Source: Flavobacteriaceae bacterium UBA3078
GTDB lineage: Bacteria; Bacteroidota; Bacteroidia; Flavobacteriales; Flavobacteriaceae
Direction of reading: 5' to 3'
Length of the DNA stretch: 5,677 nucleotides
Assembly (NCBI GenBank): GCA_002366675.1
Contig: DFBO01000077.1
Coordinates: 1-5,677, forward strand
Part shown: in pieces, positions 1-5,677 of the stretch
Numbering within the stretch: position 1 is the stretch's first letter
Layout of the letters: the number at the start of each line of letters is the position of its first letter
Notes under the pieces: model-generated
Database searches by the model: none
What the model was told of the DNA's origin: nothing
The model's input: the letters and a program-made list of their open reading frames with translations, nothing else
Translations under genes and position numbers: made by a program

Positions 1-1205
1 ATTATTAATGCTGAATTTGTTCCTCCAAATCCAAAAGAATTGGACAAAAATACATCAAATTTTTTATCTAGCGTTTTGTTAACCAAATTTAATTTTGAAG
101 CTGCCTCATCAGGCTCTTCTAGGTTTATATTTGGTGCAATAAAATTGTTTTGCATCATTAAAACGGAATAGAGAACTTCGCTCGCTCCAGCCATCCAACA
201 TTCGTGCCCTGTCATTGATTTTGTTGAACTTACATGAGGTCCATTTTCACCAAAAACTTCAAAAATAGCTTTTGCTTCATTAGCATCTCCAACAGGAGTA
301 GAAGTTGCATGTGCATTGACATATTGAATGTCTGTTGCTTTAATTTCAGCTTGATTGATGGCCATTTTCATAGCTCTTGCTGGACCATCGACATTTGGAG
401 TTGAAATATGTTCCCCATTTGAAGAAAATCCATATCCAATTACTTCACCTAAAATAGAAGCTCCTCTTTTAATAGCAGACTCGTAAGTTTCAAGTATTAA
501 TGTAGCTGCTCCACCACTTGGCACTAATCCATCTCTGTTTTTATCGAATGGACGCGAAGCTTGTTCTGGATTTTCTATGTTAGTTGAAAATACGCCTAAG
601 CCATCAAAACTTCCCATGGCTAATTTATTGATTTCTTGTGCGCCTCCACAAATAATACAATCTTGTAATCCGCTTTTAATTAATTGGTATGCCATTCCTA
701 TAGAATGAGATCCACTAGCACAAGCTGCACTTATGGTGAAGTTGACACCTTTTAATTTAAAAATAGTTGATAAATTCATGGTGACGGAAGAATTCATTCC
801 TCTAAAAATAGCGCCTGAACCAACTAGTGTGGTGTCTTTTTTCTCTCTAATAATGTCGTTAGACTCTATGATGGCTTTTGCAGTACTATCGTTTCCATAA
901 AGTATTCCAACTTCATTTTTATCTAAAAATGTTTCTGTAATTTTGGCGTTTTTTAAAGCTTCAATTGTTGCTACATAAGCATATTCGCCTTCTTCACCTA
1001 AACTTTTTCGTTGTCTTCTTGATAATACTTTCTTTAACTCTGGAGGACTTACCTTTCCAGTTAAAGGAGATCGATAACCAAAATCTGTTCTATCTTTATC
1101 TATTTCTATTCCAGATTTACCATTGTATAGCGATTCTTTTACATCATTTAAATTTTCTCCAATACAGGAGTAAATTCCCATTCCTGTTATCACAACTCTT
1201 CTCAT
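1..1205 (-). CDS. FabB-like beta-ketoacyl-ACP synthase of a flexirubin/aryl-polyene cluster, 3' end cut by window edge
   Basis: This is a decarboxylating Claisen-condensation enzyme that extends an ACP-bound acyl chain by two carbons using malonyl-ACP. The frame stays open from ATG at 1205 to the left edge, giving 401 residues. The N-terminus MRRVVITGMG is typical of the family. The whole Cys-His-His set is present: C162 in ISAACASG, H299 in NAHATSTPVGD, and K329 and H334 in STKSMTGH. The C-terminal SNSFGFGGTNSALI (388-401) shows that only about ten residues are missing. The spacing of these motifs and the stretch FIAPNIN resemble E. coli FabB (KAS I) more than FabF. An intact Cys argues against a chain-length factor. 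Unusually, the family's SLGAAG after H334 is ECWMAG here (335-340), putting Trp337 where Gly is normal. It starts 11 nt after the fabG stop, so it is probably co-translated from the same mRNA. Assignment to pigment rather than housekeeping fatty acid synthesis is inferred from the ammonia-lyase in the operon. No Shine-Dalgarno is at usable distance. Confidence 0.93.
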   Translation of the reverse strand, partial: MRRVVITGMGIYSCIGENLNDVKESLYNGKSGIEIDKDRTDFGYRSPLTGKVSPPELKKVLSRRQRKSLGEEGEYAYVATIEALKNAKITETFLDKNEVGILYGNDSTAKAIIESNDIIREKKDTTLVGSGAIFRGMNSSVTMNLSTIFKLKGVNFTISAACASGSHSIGMAYQLIKSGLQDCIICGGAQEINKLAMGSFDGLGVFSTNIENPEQASRPFDKNRDGLVPSGGAATLILETYESAIKRGASILGEVIGYGFSSNGEHISTPNVDGPARAMKMAINQAEIKATDIQYVNAHATSTPVGDANEAKAIFEVFGENGPHVSSTKSMTGHECWMAGASEVLYSVLMMQNNFIAPNINLEEPDEAASKLNLVNKTLDKKFDVFLSNSFGFGGTNSALI

Positions 1206-1216
1206 TCTAAAATAAT

Positions 1217-1948
1217 TTAAGAATAAATTCCTCCATTGATATTAATGATTTCACCAGTAATATACGATGCTTTTTTAGAAGCTAAAAATGAAACTACATG
1301 GGCAACTTCTTCAGGTTCTCCAAATCTATTTACTGGAATTAAGTTTTTTAATTCAGCTTCATTTAATTCGGAAGTCATATCCGATTTTATAAAACCAGGA
1401 GCAACAGCATTTACTGTAATTTTTCGTTTTGCTACTTCTTGTGCCAACGCTTTTGTTGCAGCTACTAAAGCGCCTTTTGCAGCTGAATAGTTGGTTTGTC
1501 CAGCTGTTCCTTTTACTCCAGAAACAGAAGCAACATTTATAATACGACCATATCTATTACGCAACATTTTTTGGATGAGATGATTTGTTACATTAAAAAA
1601 ACCATTTAATGAAGTGTTTATTACATCTTGCCAATCGCTTTGAGGCATCCACATAAATAGACCATCTTTTGTAATGCCTGCATTATTTACAATGACTTCT
1701 ACAATAGCTTCTTTATTGTTTTCTTGCCAATTTTTTAAAGCATCATTCACCGAATTAGAATCTGACACATTAAATTGAATAATCTCGCCAGTATTTCCTT
1801 CTGCTTCAACATCTTTTAAAGTGTCTAAAGCAGCCGTTTTATTGCTATTATAATTTATTAAAATATGGTAGTCTGAATCTTTTGCTAATTGCACGCAAAT
1901 AGCTTTGCCAATTCCTCTAGAACCACCAGTAATTAAGGCGCATTTCAT
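1217..1948 (-). CDS. fabG: 3-oxoacyl-ACP reductase, FabG type (short-chain dehydrogenase)
   Basis: This cytosolic enzyme reduces 3-oxoacyl-ACP to 3-hydroxyacyl-ACP, probably with NADPH. Its 243 residues match the length of E. coli FabG. The classical SDR signatures are in order: the cofactor loop TGGSRGIG (7-14), NVSD around D63, NNAG (88-91), and the catalytic tetrad N115, S141, Y154 and K158 (YSAAK). The C-terminal VAPGFIKSDMT is the usual substrate-loop region. NYNSN after the second strand, with Arg11, suggests NADP(H), but this is an inference. The start is fixed because a TAA stop lies in frame directly before the ATG. It lies between the WG-repeat gene (43 nt upstream) and the ketosynthase gene (11 nt downstream). 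The ketosynthase partner suggests it serves aryl-polyene chain extension, as the FabG paralogues in such clusters do. A role in general fatty acid synthesis cannot be excluded from this window. The segment FMWMPQSDW (98-106) is richer in aromatics than in housekeeping FabG. Confidence 0.95.
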   Translation of the reverse strand: MKCALITGGSRGIGKAICVQLAKDSDYHILINYNSNKTAALDTLKDVEAEGNTGEIIQFNVSDSNSVNDALKNWQENNKEAIVEVIVNNAGITKDGLFMWMPQSDWQDVINTSLNGFFNVTNHLIQKMLRNRYGRIINVASVSGVKGTAGQTNYSAAKGALVAATKALAQEVAKRKITVNAVAPGFIKSDMTSELNEAELKNLIPVNRFGEPEEVAHVVSFLASKKASYITGEIININGGIYS

Positions 1949-1991
1949 TTATTGTTGTATTTTAAGCTTATGACTATTGGAGATTTATTTG

Positions 1992-3119
1992 TTATTTAAA
2001 AAGTTCTAAATTCTCGAACTGAAGATTTTTTAACACCTCTCCTTTTGTATTAATGTATATCCAAGATTTTTTCTCTTTTACTCTTGCAAGACCATTTATA
2101 AAACCTTTAGGGTTGTTTTTTTGAAAAATTGAAAATCCACCTGCAGTAATATCGTATTTTTCTTCAATTACTAATTGACCTTCTTTATTAATAAAACCCC
2201 ATAATTTTGAAGATTTTACAGGAGCTAAGCCGTCTTCGCTAAACATTTCGGCGTCTCTATATTGAAACATAATAACGACTTCTCCTTTTGGATTTATATA
2301 ACCCCAAGTTTTATCTTTCATAACTGGAGCTAATCCATTTTTAAAAGCACGAGCTTTATCGTAAGTTGGTGGAACAATCCATTCTCCTTTTGTATCGATA
2401 TAACCCATTTTACCATCTTTCTTAGCATATGTATAATTTGGGTTATTAGAGAAATCCCATAATTTTTCTGCTCCAGAAACAATTTTAAATTCATTATTTA
2501 TAATCAAGCCATGAGTTTCGCCTAGAGTTGCTATTACATTACCATCGTAAAAGTTACTAATACCATCGTATTCCGTTTTTACAAAATAGTTCCCTGTAGG
2601 GTCTATTAATCCCCATTTTTCATTTTCTAGAACCTTGGCATAGCCATTCTCAAAATTGAAAGCTTTTTTAAATTTTGTAGGTACTACAATTTCTCCTTTG
2701 GTATTAATAAATCCAACAAAATCTCCTTGTCTAATTATTGAATAACCATTCTTGAAATCGTAAAGTTTTTCTGTAGATACATTTGTAAGTGTTCGTTCTC
2801 CTTTAGGGTTTATATAAAACCATTCTTTGTCTTTTAAAACTACAGCAATACCTGAATTAAATTTTTTCGTTTTTTCAAAAGAAGGCTCAATAACCCATTC
2901 ACCTTTTCTATTTATAAATCCCCAAGTTTTACCATTGTTAGATGCTTCAGCTAAATCTTCAGAGAAATTTTTAGCTACTTTAAATTGTGGGTTTATTTGC
3001 CAATCTCCAGTTTTAGTAATATAACCGTATTTACCATCTTGATTAGCGAGCGCAAGTTCTTGTGCAAAACCAGAGAAACCTATGGTTAGGCACATTAATA
3101 ATAAACATTTTAATTTCAT
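1992..3119 (-). CDS. Exported WG-repeat protein, function unknown
   Basis: This is a 375-residue protein with a signal peptide followed almost entirely by WG (tryptophan-glycine) repeats. Residues 1-20 have the positive start MKLK, a hydrophobic core and an FAQ-E ending, fitting signal peptidase I cleavage near 19/20. No convincing lipobox precedes Cys5 or Cys10. Ten repeat cores of the form WG[FYL]I[ND]xKGEWVI start at residues 31, 66, 100, 135, 169, 203, 238, 272, 307 and 353. Spacing is 34 or 35 residues except for the last step of 46. No enzymatic motif is visible. WG repeats are generally regarded as binding or scaffold modules, and no activity can be assigned. The start is the first ATG after the lyase stop, which is in the same frame 12 nt upstream, and it gives a proper signal peptide. 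Lying between the lyase and fabG genes suggests co-expression with pigment synthesis. The product should act in the periplasm or at the outer membrane, away from the cytosolic enzymes. It may instead be a passenger gene. Confidence 0.9.
   Translation of the reverse strand: MKLKCLLLMCLTIGFSGFAQELALANQDGKYGYITKTGDWQINPQFKVAKNFSEDLAEASNNGKTWGFINRKGEWVIEPSFEKTKKFNSGIAVVLKDKEWFYINPKGERTLTNVSTEKLYDFKNGYSIIRQGDFVGFINTKGEIVVPTKFKKAFNFENGYAKVLENEKWGLIDPTGNYFVKTEYDGISNFYDGNVIATLGETHGLIINNEFKIVSGAEKLWDFSNNPNYTYAKKDGKMGYIDTKGEWIVPPTYDKARAFKNGLAPVMKDKTWGYINPKGEVVIMFQYRDAEMFSEDGLAPVKSSKLWGFINKEGQLVIEEKYDITAGGFSIFQKNNPKGFINGLARVKEKKSWIYINTKGEVLKNLQFENLELFK
2016..3050 (-). repeat. Tandem WG-repeat coding region, ten units of about 103 bp
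   Basis: Residues 24-368 of the exported protein are ten degenerate repeats of 34-35 residues. Cores beginning YG, WG or variants sit at residues 31, 66, 100, 135, 169, 203, 238, 272, 307 and 353. The motif is also visible in the DNA as recurring plus-strand CTCCTTTTG/CTCCTTTGG blocks, for example near 2039, 2281, 2383 and 2692, followed by ATTAAT or similar. Units 3 (WF at 100) and 10 (WI at 353) have lost the Gly. Units 4, 6 and 7 have lost the Trp (VG at 135, HG at 203, MG at 238). Unit 9 carries about 11 extra residues before unit 10. The repeats have diverged well beyond recent duplication. Confidence 0.85.
3060..3119 (-). other. Signal peptide coding segment of the WG-repeat protein
   Basis: Residues 1-20 start with two lysines, continue with a hydrophobic core (LLLMCLTIGF) and end in GFAQ before Glu21. 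Ala19 or Gln20 is the likely last residue before cleavage, a pattern frequent in Bacteroidota exported proteins. The cleavage site is judged by eye. Confidence 0.75.
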
Positions 3120-3131
3120 GATTAATAGCTT

Positions 3132-4652
3132 TTAATGATTCATTATATAGTCCTTTACCTTATTTACATAAGGATACATGATGACGTCTTCTGTAAAGAT
3201 AGGAACTAAATTCCTAATTTCATCATACATTTTTTTAGTTTTAGAAGAGACTTTTGTTTGAACCTTTAAATATTCGATGGCTTGTATAATAGTAATTAAT
3301 TCTATAGCCATGACTTCGTATGCATTCTCGATAACATTCTTAGTAATTAAGGCTGCATTTGTTCCCATACTTACAATATCTTGATTGTCGTTATTGTTTG
3401 GAATACTATGTACATACATAGGGTTAGAAAGCATTTGGTTTTCTGCAGTAGTTGATGTTGCTGTAAATTGAACGCCTTGCATACCAAAGTTTAAACCTAA
3501 TTTTCCAAGATTTACAAAAGGAGGGAGCATGTCGTTTAATCTGGCATTAAGGAGGTAGTTAAGCTGTCTCTCTGAAAGCATGCTTAATTTTGTAGTTACA
3601 ATTTTTAACTTATCCATTTCTAAAGACACATAATCTCCATGAAAATTTCCTCCATGGTAGACGTGTTTTTGTTCTACATTAACAATTGGATTATCGTTAG
3701 CAGAATTAACTTCTTCGATTAAAATATTTTCTACATTATTTAACGTATCTAAAATAGGTCCAAGTATTTGAGGTACACATCTTAATGAATAATATTCTTG
3801 AACTTTATCTTCGAAAATTGAAATATCATCGTTTTTAGAGTATAAATGATGTTCTCTTTTCCTGGTTAACGAACTGTCTTTTAGATGTTCACGCATGGCT
3901 TCAGCAATTTTTCGCTGTCCTTTGTGTTTTTTAGATTCGTTTAGTTCAAAAGATAAATGGTCGTCGTATGCTTTAACTATTTCGTTTATTGCAGCTGAAG
4001 AAGCTGTCATCCAATCTAGCAATCTTCGTGTATAAATGGTATTTACAATACCTATTCCTGTCATAACCGAAGTGCCATTCATTAAAGCCAATCCTTCACG
4101 TAATTCAACAGAAATTGGATTTAAGTTTTCAGCTTCAAAAACGTCTTTTGTTGCTTTTTTTTCTCCTTTATAAAACACTTCACCTTCACCAATTAAAACT
4201 AAAGCCAAGTGAGCTAATTGCACCAAATCTCCACTGGCTCCAACTCCTCCATGTGTGTAAATTAAAGGCGTAATGTTTCTGTTTATAAGCTCTGTCATTA
4301 ATTTAATAACAGACACATGAACTCCAGAATGACCAAGAGATAAGGTGTTTAATCTAGCCAACATGGCTGCTTTAACATACATTGGAGCAATAGGTTCTCC
4401 TGTACCAGATGCGTGACTTCGAATTAAGTTATATTGAAGTTGAATACGTTCAGAATCTTTAATTTTGTATTGTGCCATTGGCCCAAAACCAGTGTTAACA
4501 CCATAAATAACTTTGTCTTCGGAGAATTCTTTTAAAAAATTAAAACTCTTTTCAACTGTTTCTAAAACTGAATTATCGATCTGAATTTTAGAATCTTCAA
4601 AAATAACTTTGTAAAAATCTTCTATTTCTAATTTTCCGTTAAATGTTAGCAT
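3132..4652 (-). CDS. Aromatic amino acid ammonia-lyase (HAL/PAL/TAL family), probably tyrosine ammonia-lyase
   Basis: This cytosolic enzyme eliminates ammonia from an aromatic amino acid, probably tyrosine to 4-coumarate, supplying the aromatic starter of a flexirubin/aryl-polyene pigment. The 506-residue length is normal for bacterial members. The catalytic base Tyr50 lies in YGVNTGFGP. Ala139-Ser140-Gly141 followed by Asp142 would cyclise into the MIO prosthetic group. NGT (192-194), YYSLRCVPQ (287-295, with the second active-site Tyr288 and Arg291), GGNFHGD (334-340) and SIPNNNDNQDIVSMG (416-430) complete the active site. Gln424 aligns with the histidine-binding Glu of histidine ammonia-lyase (Glu414 in Pseudomonas putida), which argues against histidase. 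The substrate pair is Ser79-His80, as in histidases, rather than the His-Leu of Rhodobacter TAL. The protein nevertheless closely resembles, from memory, the characterised F. johnsoniae TAL, which carries the same pair. The start is fixed by an in-frame TAG directly before the ATG. No hut genes are present. It is the first gene of the operon. Phenylalanine is the main alternative substrate. Confidence 0.95.
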   Translation of the reverse strand: MLTFNGKLEIEDFYKVIFEDSKIQIDNSVLETVEKSFNFLKEFSEDKVIYGVNTGFGPMAQYKIKDSERIQLQYNLIRSHASGTGEPIAPMYVKAAMLARLNTLSLGHSGVHVSVIKLMTELINRNITPLIYTHGGVGASGDLVQLAHLALVLIGEGEVFYKGEKKATKDVFEAENLNPISVELREGLALMNGTSVMTGIGIVNTIYTRRLLDWMTASSAAINEIVKAYDDHLSFELNESKKHKGQRKIAEAMREHLKDSSLTRKREHHLYSKNDDISIFEDKVQEYYSLRCVPQILGPILDTLNNVENILIEEVNSANDNPIVNVEQKHVYHGGNFHGDYVSLEMDKLKIVTTKLSMLSERQLNYLLNARLNDMLPPFVNLGKLGLNFGMQGVQFTATSTTAENQMLSNPMYVHSIPNNNDNQDIVSMGTNAALITKNVIENAYEVMAIELITIIQAIEYLKVQTKVSSKTKKMYDEIRNLVPIFTEDVIMYPYVNKVKDYIMNH

Positions 4653-4695
4653 CTATATTTTATTCTGTTATTCTTTTATATTAATTTTATAAACT

Positions 4696-4712
4696 ATAAC
4701 TAAAGTAGTTAT
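4696..4712. promoter_or_regulatory. 17-bp inverted repeat, candidate operator
   Basis: ATAACTA, a three-base spacer AAG, then TAGTTAT form a perfect 7-bp inverted repeat midway between the divergent starts. It sits just downstream of the predicted lyase-operon start site, a position where a bound dimeric repressor could block transcription. The size suits a helix-turn-helix dimer site of the MarR or TetR kind, but no regulator gene is in the window. In such AT-rich DNA a 7-bp repeat can occur by chance. Confidence 0.3.
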
Positions 4713-4721
4713 TATGGATTG

Positions 4722-4756
4722 CAAATCTATAATAATAAATCAATTAATACTACAAA
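4722..4756 (-). promoter_or_regulatory. Predicted Bacteroidota sigma-A-type promoter of the lyase operon
   Basis: On the minus strand, TAGATTTG (4729-4722) is a full match to the -7 consensus TAnnTTTG. TTTG (4756-4753) is a candidate -33 element. The spacer is 23 nt, at the long end of the range described for Flavobacterium promoters. Transcription would start near 4715, leaving a leader of about 60 nt before the ATG at 4652. The -33 element lies only 5-8 nt upstream of the flavoprotein ATG on the other strand. Confidence 0.55.
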
Positions 4757-4760
4757 GACT

Positions 4761-5677
4761 ATGAGTGATATACATGTAGACGTTTTAATTATAGGGGCTG
4801 GCCCTTCAGGATCGGTTGCAGCAGCATATTTACATAATAAAGGTTTTAATGTAAAGGTTGTTGAAAAGAGCGTCTTTCCTAGGTTTGTAATTGGCGAAAG
4901 TTTATTGCCAAGATGTATGGATCATTTTGAAGAAGTAGGATTGCTTGATTGTTTAAAAGAAGCTAATTTTGAAGTTAAAAGAGGTGCGCGTTTCTTGCGT
5001 GGCGATATTGTTTGTAATTTCGATTTTAGTAAAAAACATACAGATGGTTGGGATTGGACTTGGCAAGTACCAAGGGCAGATTTTGATAATTTACTAGCTC
5101 AGGAACTTTTAAAGAAAGGTGTAGATATTTCTTTTAAGCATGAAGTAATTGAAGTAGAGCTTGATGATGCTGGAAATTCTAAAACCAAAGTTAATGATGA
5201 AACTGGAAAAAGTTACCATATTTATGCAAAATTTATTGTTGACTCTAGTGGTTATGGACGTGTTTTACCAAGATTATTAGATTTAGAAAAACCATCTAAT
5301 ATCCCAGAACATTCATCGATTTTTGGACATGTTAAAGATGTCAATAGACCTAAAGGAGAAGAAGGAACTTTAATTACGTTTGATGTACTTGATAAGGATA
5401 CTTGGTTTTGGGTGATTCCATTTTCTAATGGAACTACCAGTATAGGTTTTGTAGGAAAAAATGAATTTATAGATTCTTTTGAAGGTTCAACATCAGAACG
5501 CATGCAAAATATGCTTAAAGAATCTGATTATTATTACCAAAGATTTAAAGATGCTCCTTTATTATTTGAACCTAAAAGTATTAGAAATTATTCTAAAGCT
5601 GTCAAGCAGTTTTATGGAAAAGGTTATGTTTTAACAGGGAATAGTGCCGAATTTTTAGATCCTGTATTTTCTTCTGG
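4761..5677 (+). CDS. FAD-dependent oxidoreductase of the tryptophan-halogenase-like/geranylgeranyl-reductase-like superfamily, 3' end cut by window edge
   Basis: This is a flavin-dependent monooxygenase-fold enzyme, with 305 residues visible and the C-terminal part missing. The Rossmann FAD loop is GAGPSG (12-17), with Glu35 ending the second strand to hold the ribose. FPRFVIGESLLP (39-50) is typical of halogenase-like flavoproteins. VKRGARF (72-78) follows, with Lys73 near the position of the conserved lysine in phenolic halogenases. DSSGYGR (161-167) is the second FAD motif. WFWVIP (215-220) fits the WxWxIP motif of flavin-dependent halogenases. TGNSAEFLDPVFSSG (292 onward) is the third FAD motif, with Asn294 where Asp is usual. 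The start is ATG at 4761, close before the FAD loop, and an in-frame TAA lies at 4701. It diverges from the lyase operon, suggesting a shared pathway. Ring hydroxylation, ring halogenation or reduction of a polyene intermediate are all possible. The sequence alone does not decide between them, and flavin reduction would need a partner or NAD(P)H. Confidence 0.88.
   Translation, partial: MSDIHVDVLIIGAGPSGSVAAAYLHNKGFNVKVVEKSVFPRFVIGESLLPRCMDHFEEVGLLDCLKEANFEVKRGARFLRGDIVCNFDFSKKHTDGWDWTWQVPRADFDNLLAQELLKKGVDISFKHEVIEVELDDAGNSKTKVNDETGKSYHIYAKFIVDSSGYGRVLPRLLDLEKPSNIPEHSSIFGHVKDVNRPKGEEGTLITFDVLDKDTWFWVIPFSNGTTSIGFVGKNEFIDSFEGSTSERMQNMLKESDYYYQRFKDAPLLFEPKSIRNYSKAVKQFYGKGYVLTGNSAEFLDPVFSS

Larger units (their letters stand above)
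1..4652 (-). other. Predicted operon: ammonia-lyase, WG-repeat protein, fabG, ketosynthase
   Basis: All four genes point left with gaps of 12, 43 and 11 nt. No gap contains a GC-rich hairpin with a U-tract or a TAnnTTTG box, and the only recognised promoter lies upstream of the lyase. The operon probably continues past the left edge, because the ketosynthase gene has not yet ended there. Confidence 0.7.
4653..4760. promoter_or_regulatory. Divergent intergenic region between the lyase operon and the flavoprotein gene
   Basis: These 108 nt separate two divergent start codons and must hold the control signals of both, unless the flavoprotein gene is driven from inside the lyase gene. The stretch is extremely AT-rich. 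A good TAnnTTTG -7 box is found for the minus strand only. For the plus strand the best candidate, TATATTTT near 4655, has one mismatch and no clear partner, so that promoter is not called. Neither start codon has a Shine-Dalgarno sequence, as is usual in Bacteroidota. Confidence 0.7.

Noticed and set aside
1..1205. Possibility that the ketosynthase is an inactive chain-length factor
   Set aside because: Cys162, His299, Lys329 and His334 are all present in their usual contexts.
965..1210. Open frame on the plus strand, 81 codons, hydrophobic product
   Set aside because: It is antisense to the ketosynthase N-terminal half, which carries family motifs in its own frame. The Leu/Phe-rich product is what AT-rich antisense reading gives.
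1229..1234. GGAGGA on the minus strand upstream of the ketosynthase start, resembling a Shine-Dalgarno
   Set aside because: It lies 23 nt from the ATG, too far to act, and encodes Gly-Gly in the conserved C-terminus of FabG.
1236..1490. Open frame on the plus strand, 84 codons
   Set aside because: It is antisense to the fabG C-terminal half, where the SDR motifs are read on the minus strand. No recognisable domain.
1963..1970. TAAGCTTA palindrome between the WG-repeat gene and fabG
   Set aside because: An 8-bp palindrome with no spacer is too short for a terminator stem and has no U-tract. Chance in AT-rich DNA.
2827..3024. Open frame on the plus strand, 65 codons
   Set aside because: It lies antisense to the first WG repeats and has no motif or start signal.
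3132..4652. Reading the lyase as histidine ammonia-lyase (hutH) from its Ser-His pair
   Set aside because: Gln424 replaces the histidine-binding Glu, no hut genes are nearby, and the neighbours are chain-extension enzymes.
5252..5503. Open frame on the minus strand, 83 codons
   Set aside because: It is antisense to the flavoprotein gene, whose WxWxIP motif is read on the plus strand at the same place.

Overview
The window looks like a chromosomal stretch from a flavobacterium-type Bacteroidota. The DNA is strongly AT-rich, no gene has a clear Shine-Dalgarno sequence, and a Bacteroidota-type -7 box (TAnnTTTG) lies in the one real intergenic region. The 506-residue ammonia-lyase closely resembles, from memory, the characterised tyrosine ammonia-lyase of Flavobacterium johnsoniae. 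No search was run, so genus is not assigned.

Layout. Four genes lie head to tail on the minus strand. In transcription order they are an aromatic amino acid (tyrosine-type) ammonia-lyase (4652-3132), an exported WG-repeat protein (3119-1992), a FabG-type 3-oxoacyl-ACP reductase (1948-1217) and a FabB-like beta-ketoacyl-ACP synthase (1205 to the left edge, cut just before its C-terminus). Gaps are 12, 43 and 11 nt, with no terminator-like hairpin, so they are probably one operon. A 108-nt gap (4653-4760) separates the operon from a divergent plus-strand FAD-dependent, halogenase-like oxidoreductase (4761 to the right edge, cut after 305 residues). The gap holds a good candidate promoter for the operon and a 17-bp inverted repeat that could be an operator.

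How the genes fit together. Ammonia-lyase plus ketosynthase plus ketoreductase beside a flavin enzyme matches part of a flexirubin/aryl-polyene pigment cluster. The lyase would make 4-coumarate (or cinnamate) as the aromatic starter. Ketosynthase and ketoreductase would take part in rounds of ACP-bound chain extension that give the conjugated polyene. The flavoprotein could modify the aromatic ring (hydroxylation or halogenation) or reduce an intermediate. ACP, dehydratase, CoA/ACP ligase and dialkylresorcinol genes are not in the window and would be expected just outside it. The WG-repeat protein is the one member with no obvious pathway role.

There is no RNA gene, mobile element, CRISPR array or gene-free stretch over 300 bases. 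The short open frames at 965-1210 (+), 1236-1490 (+), 2827-3024 (+) and 5252-5503 (-) are antisense shadows of well-supported genes.
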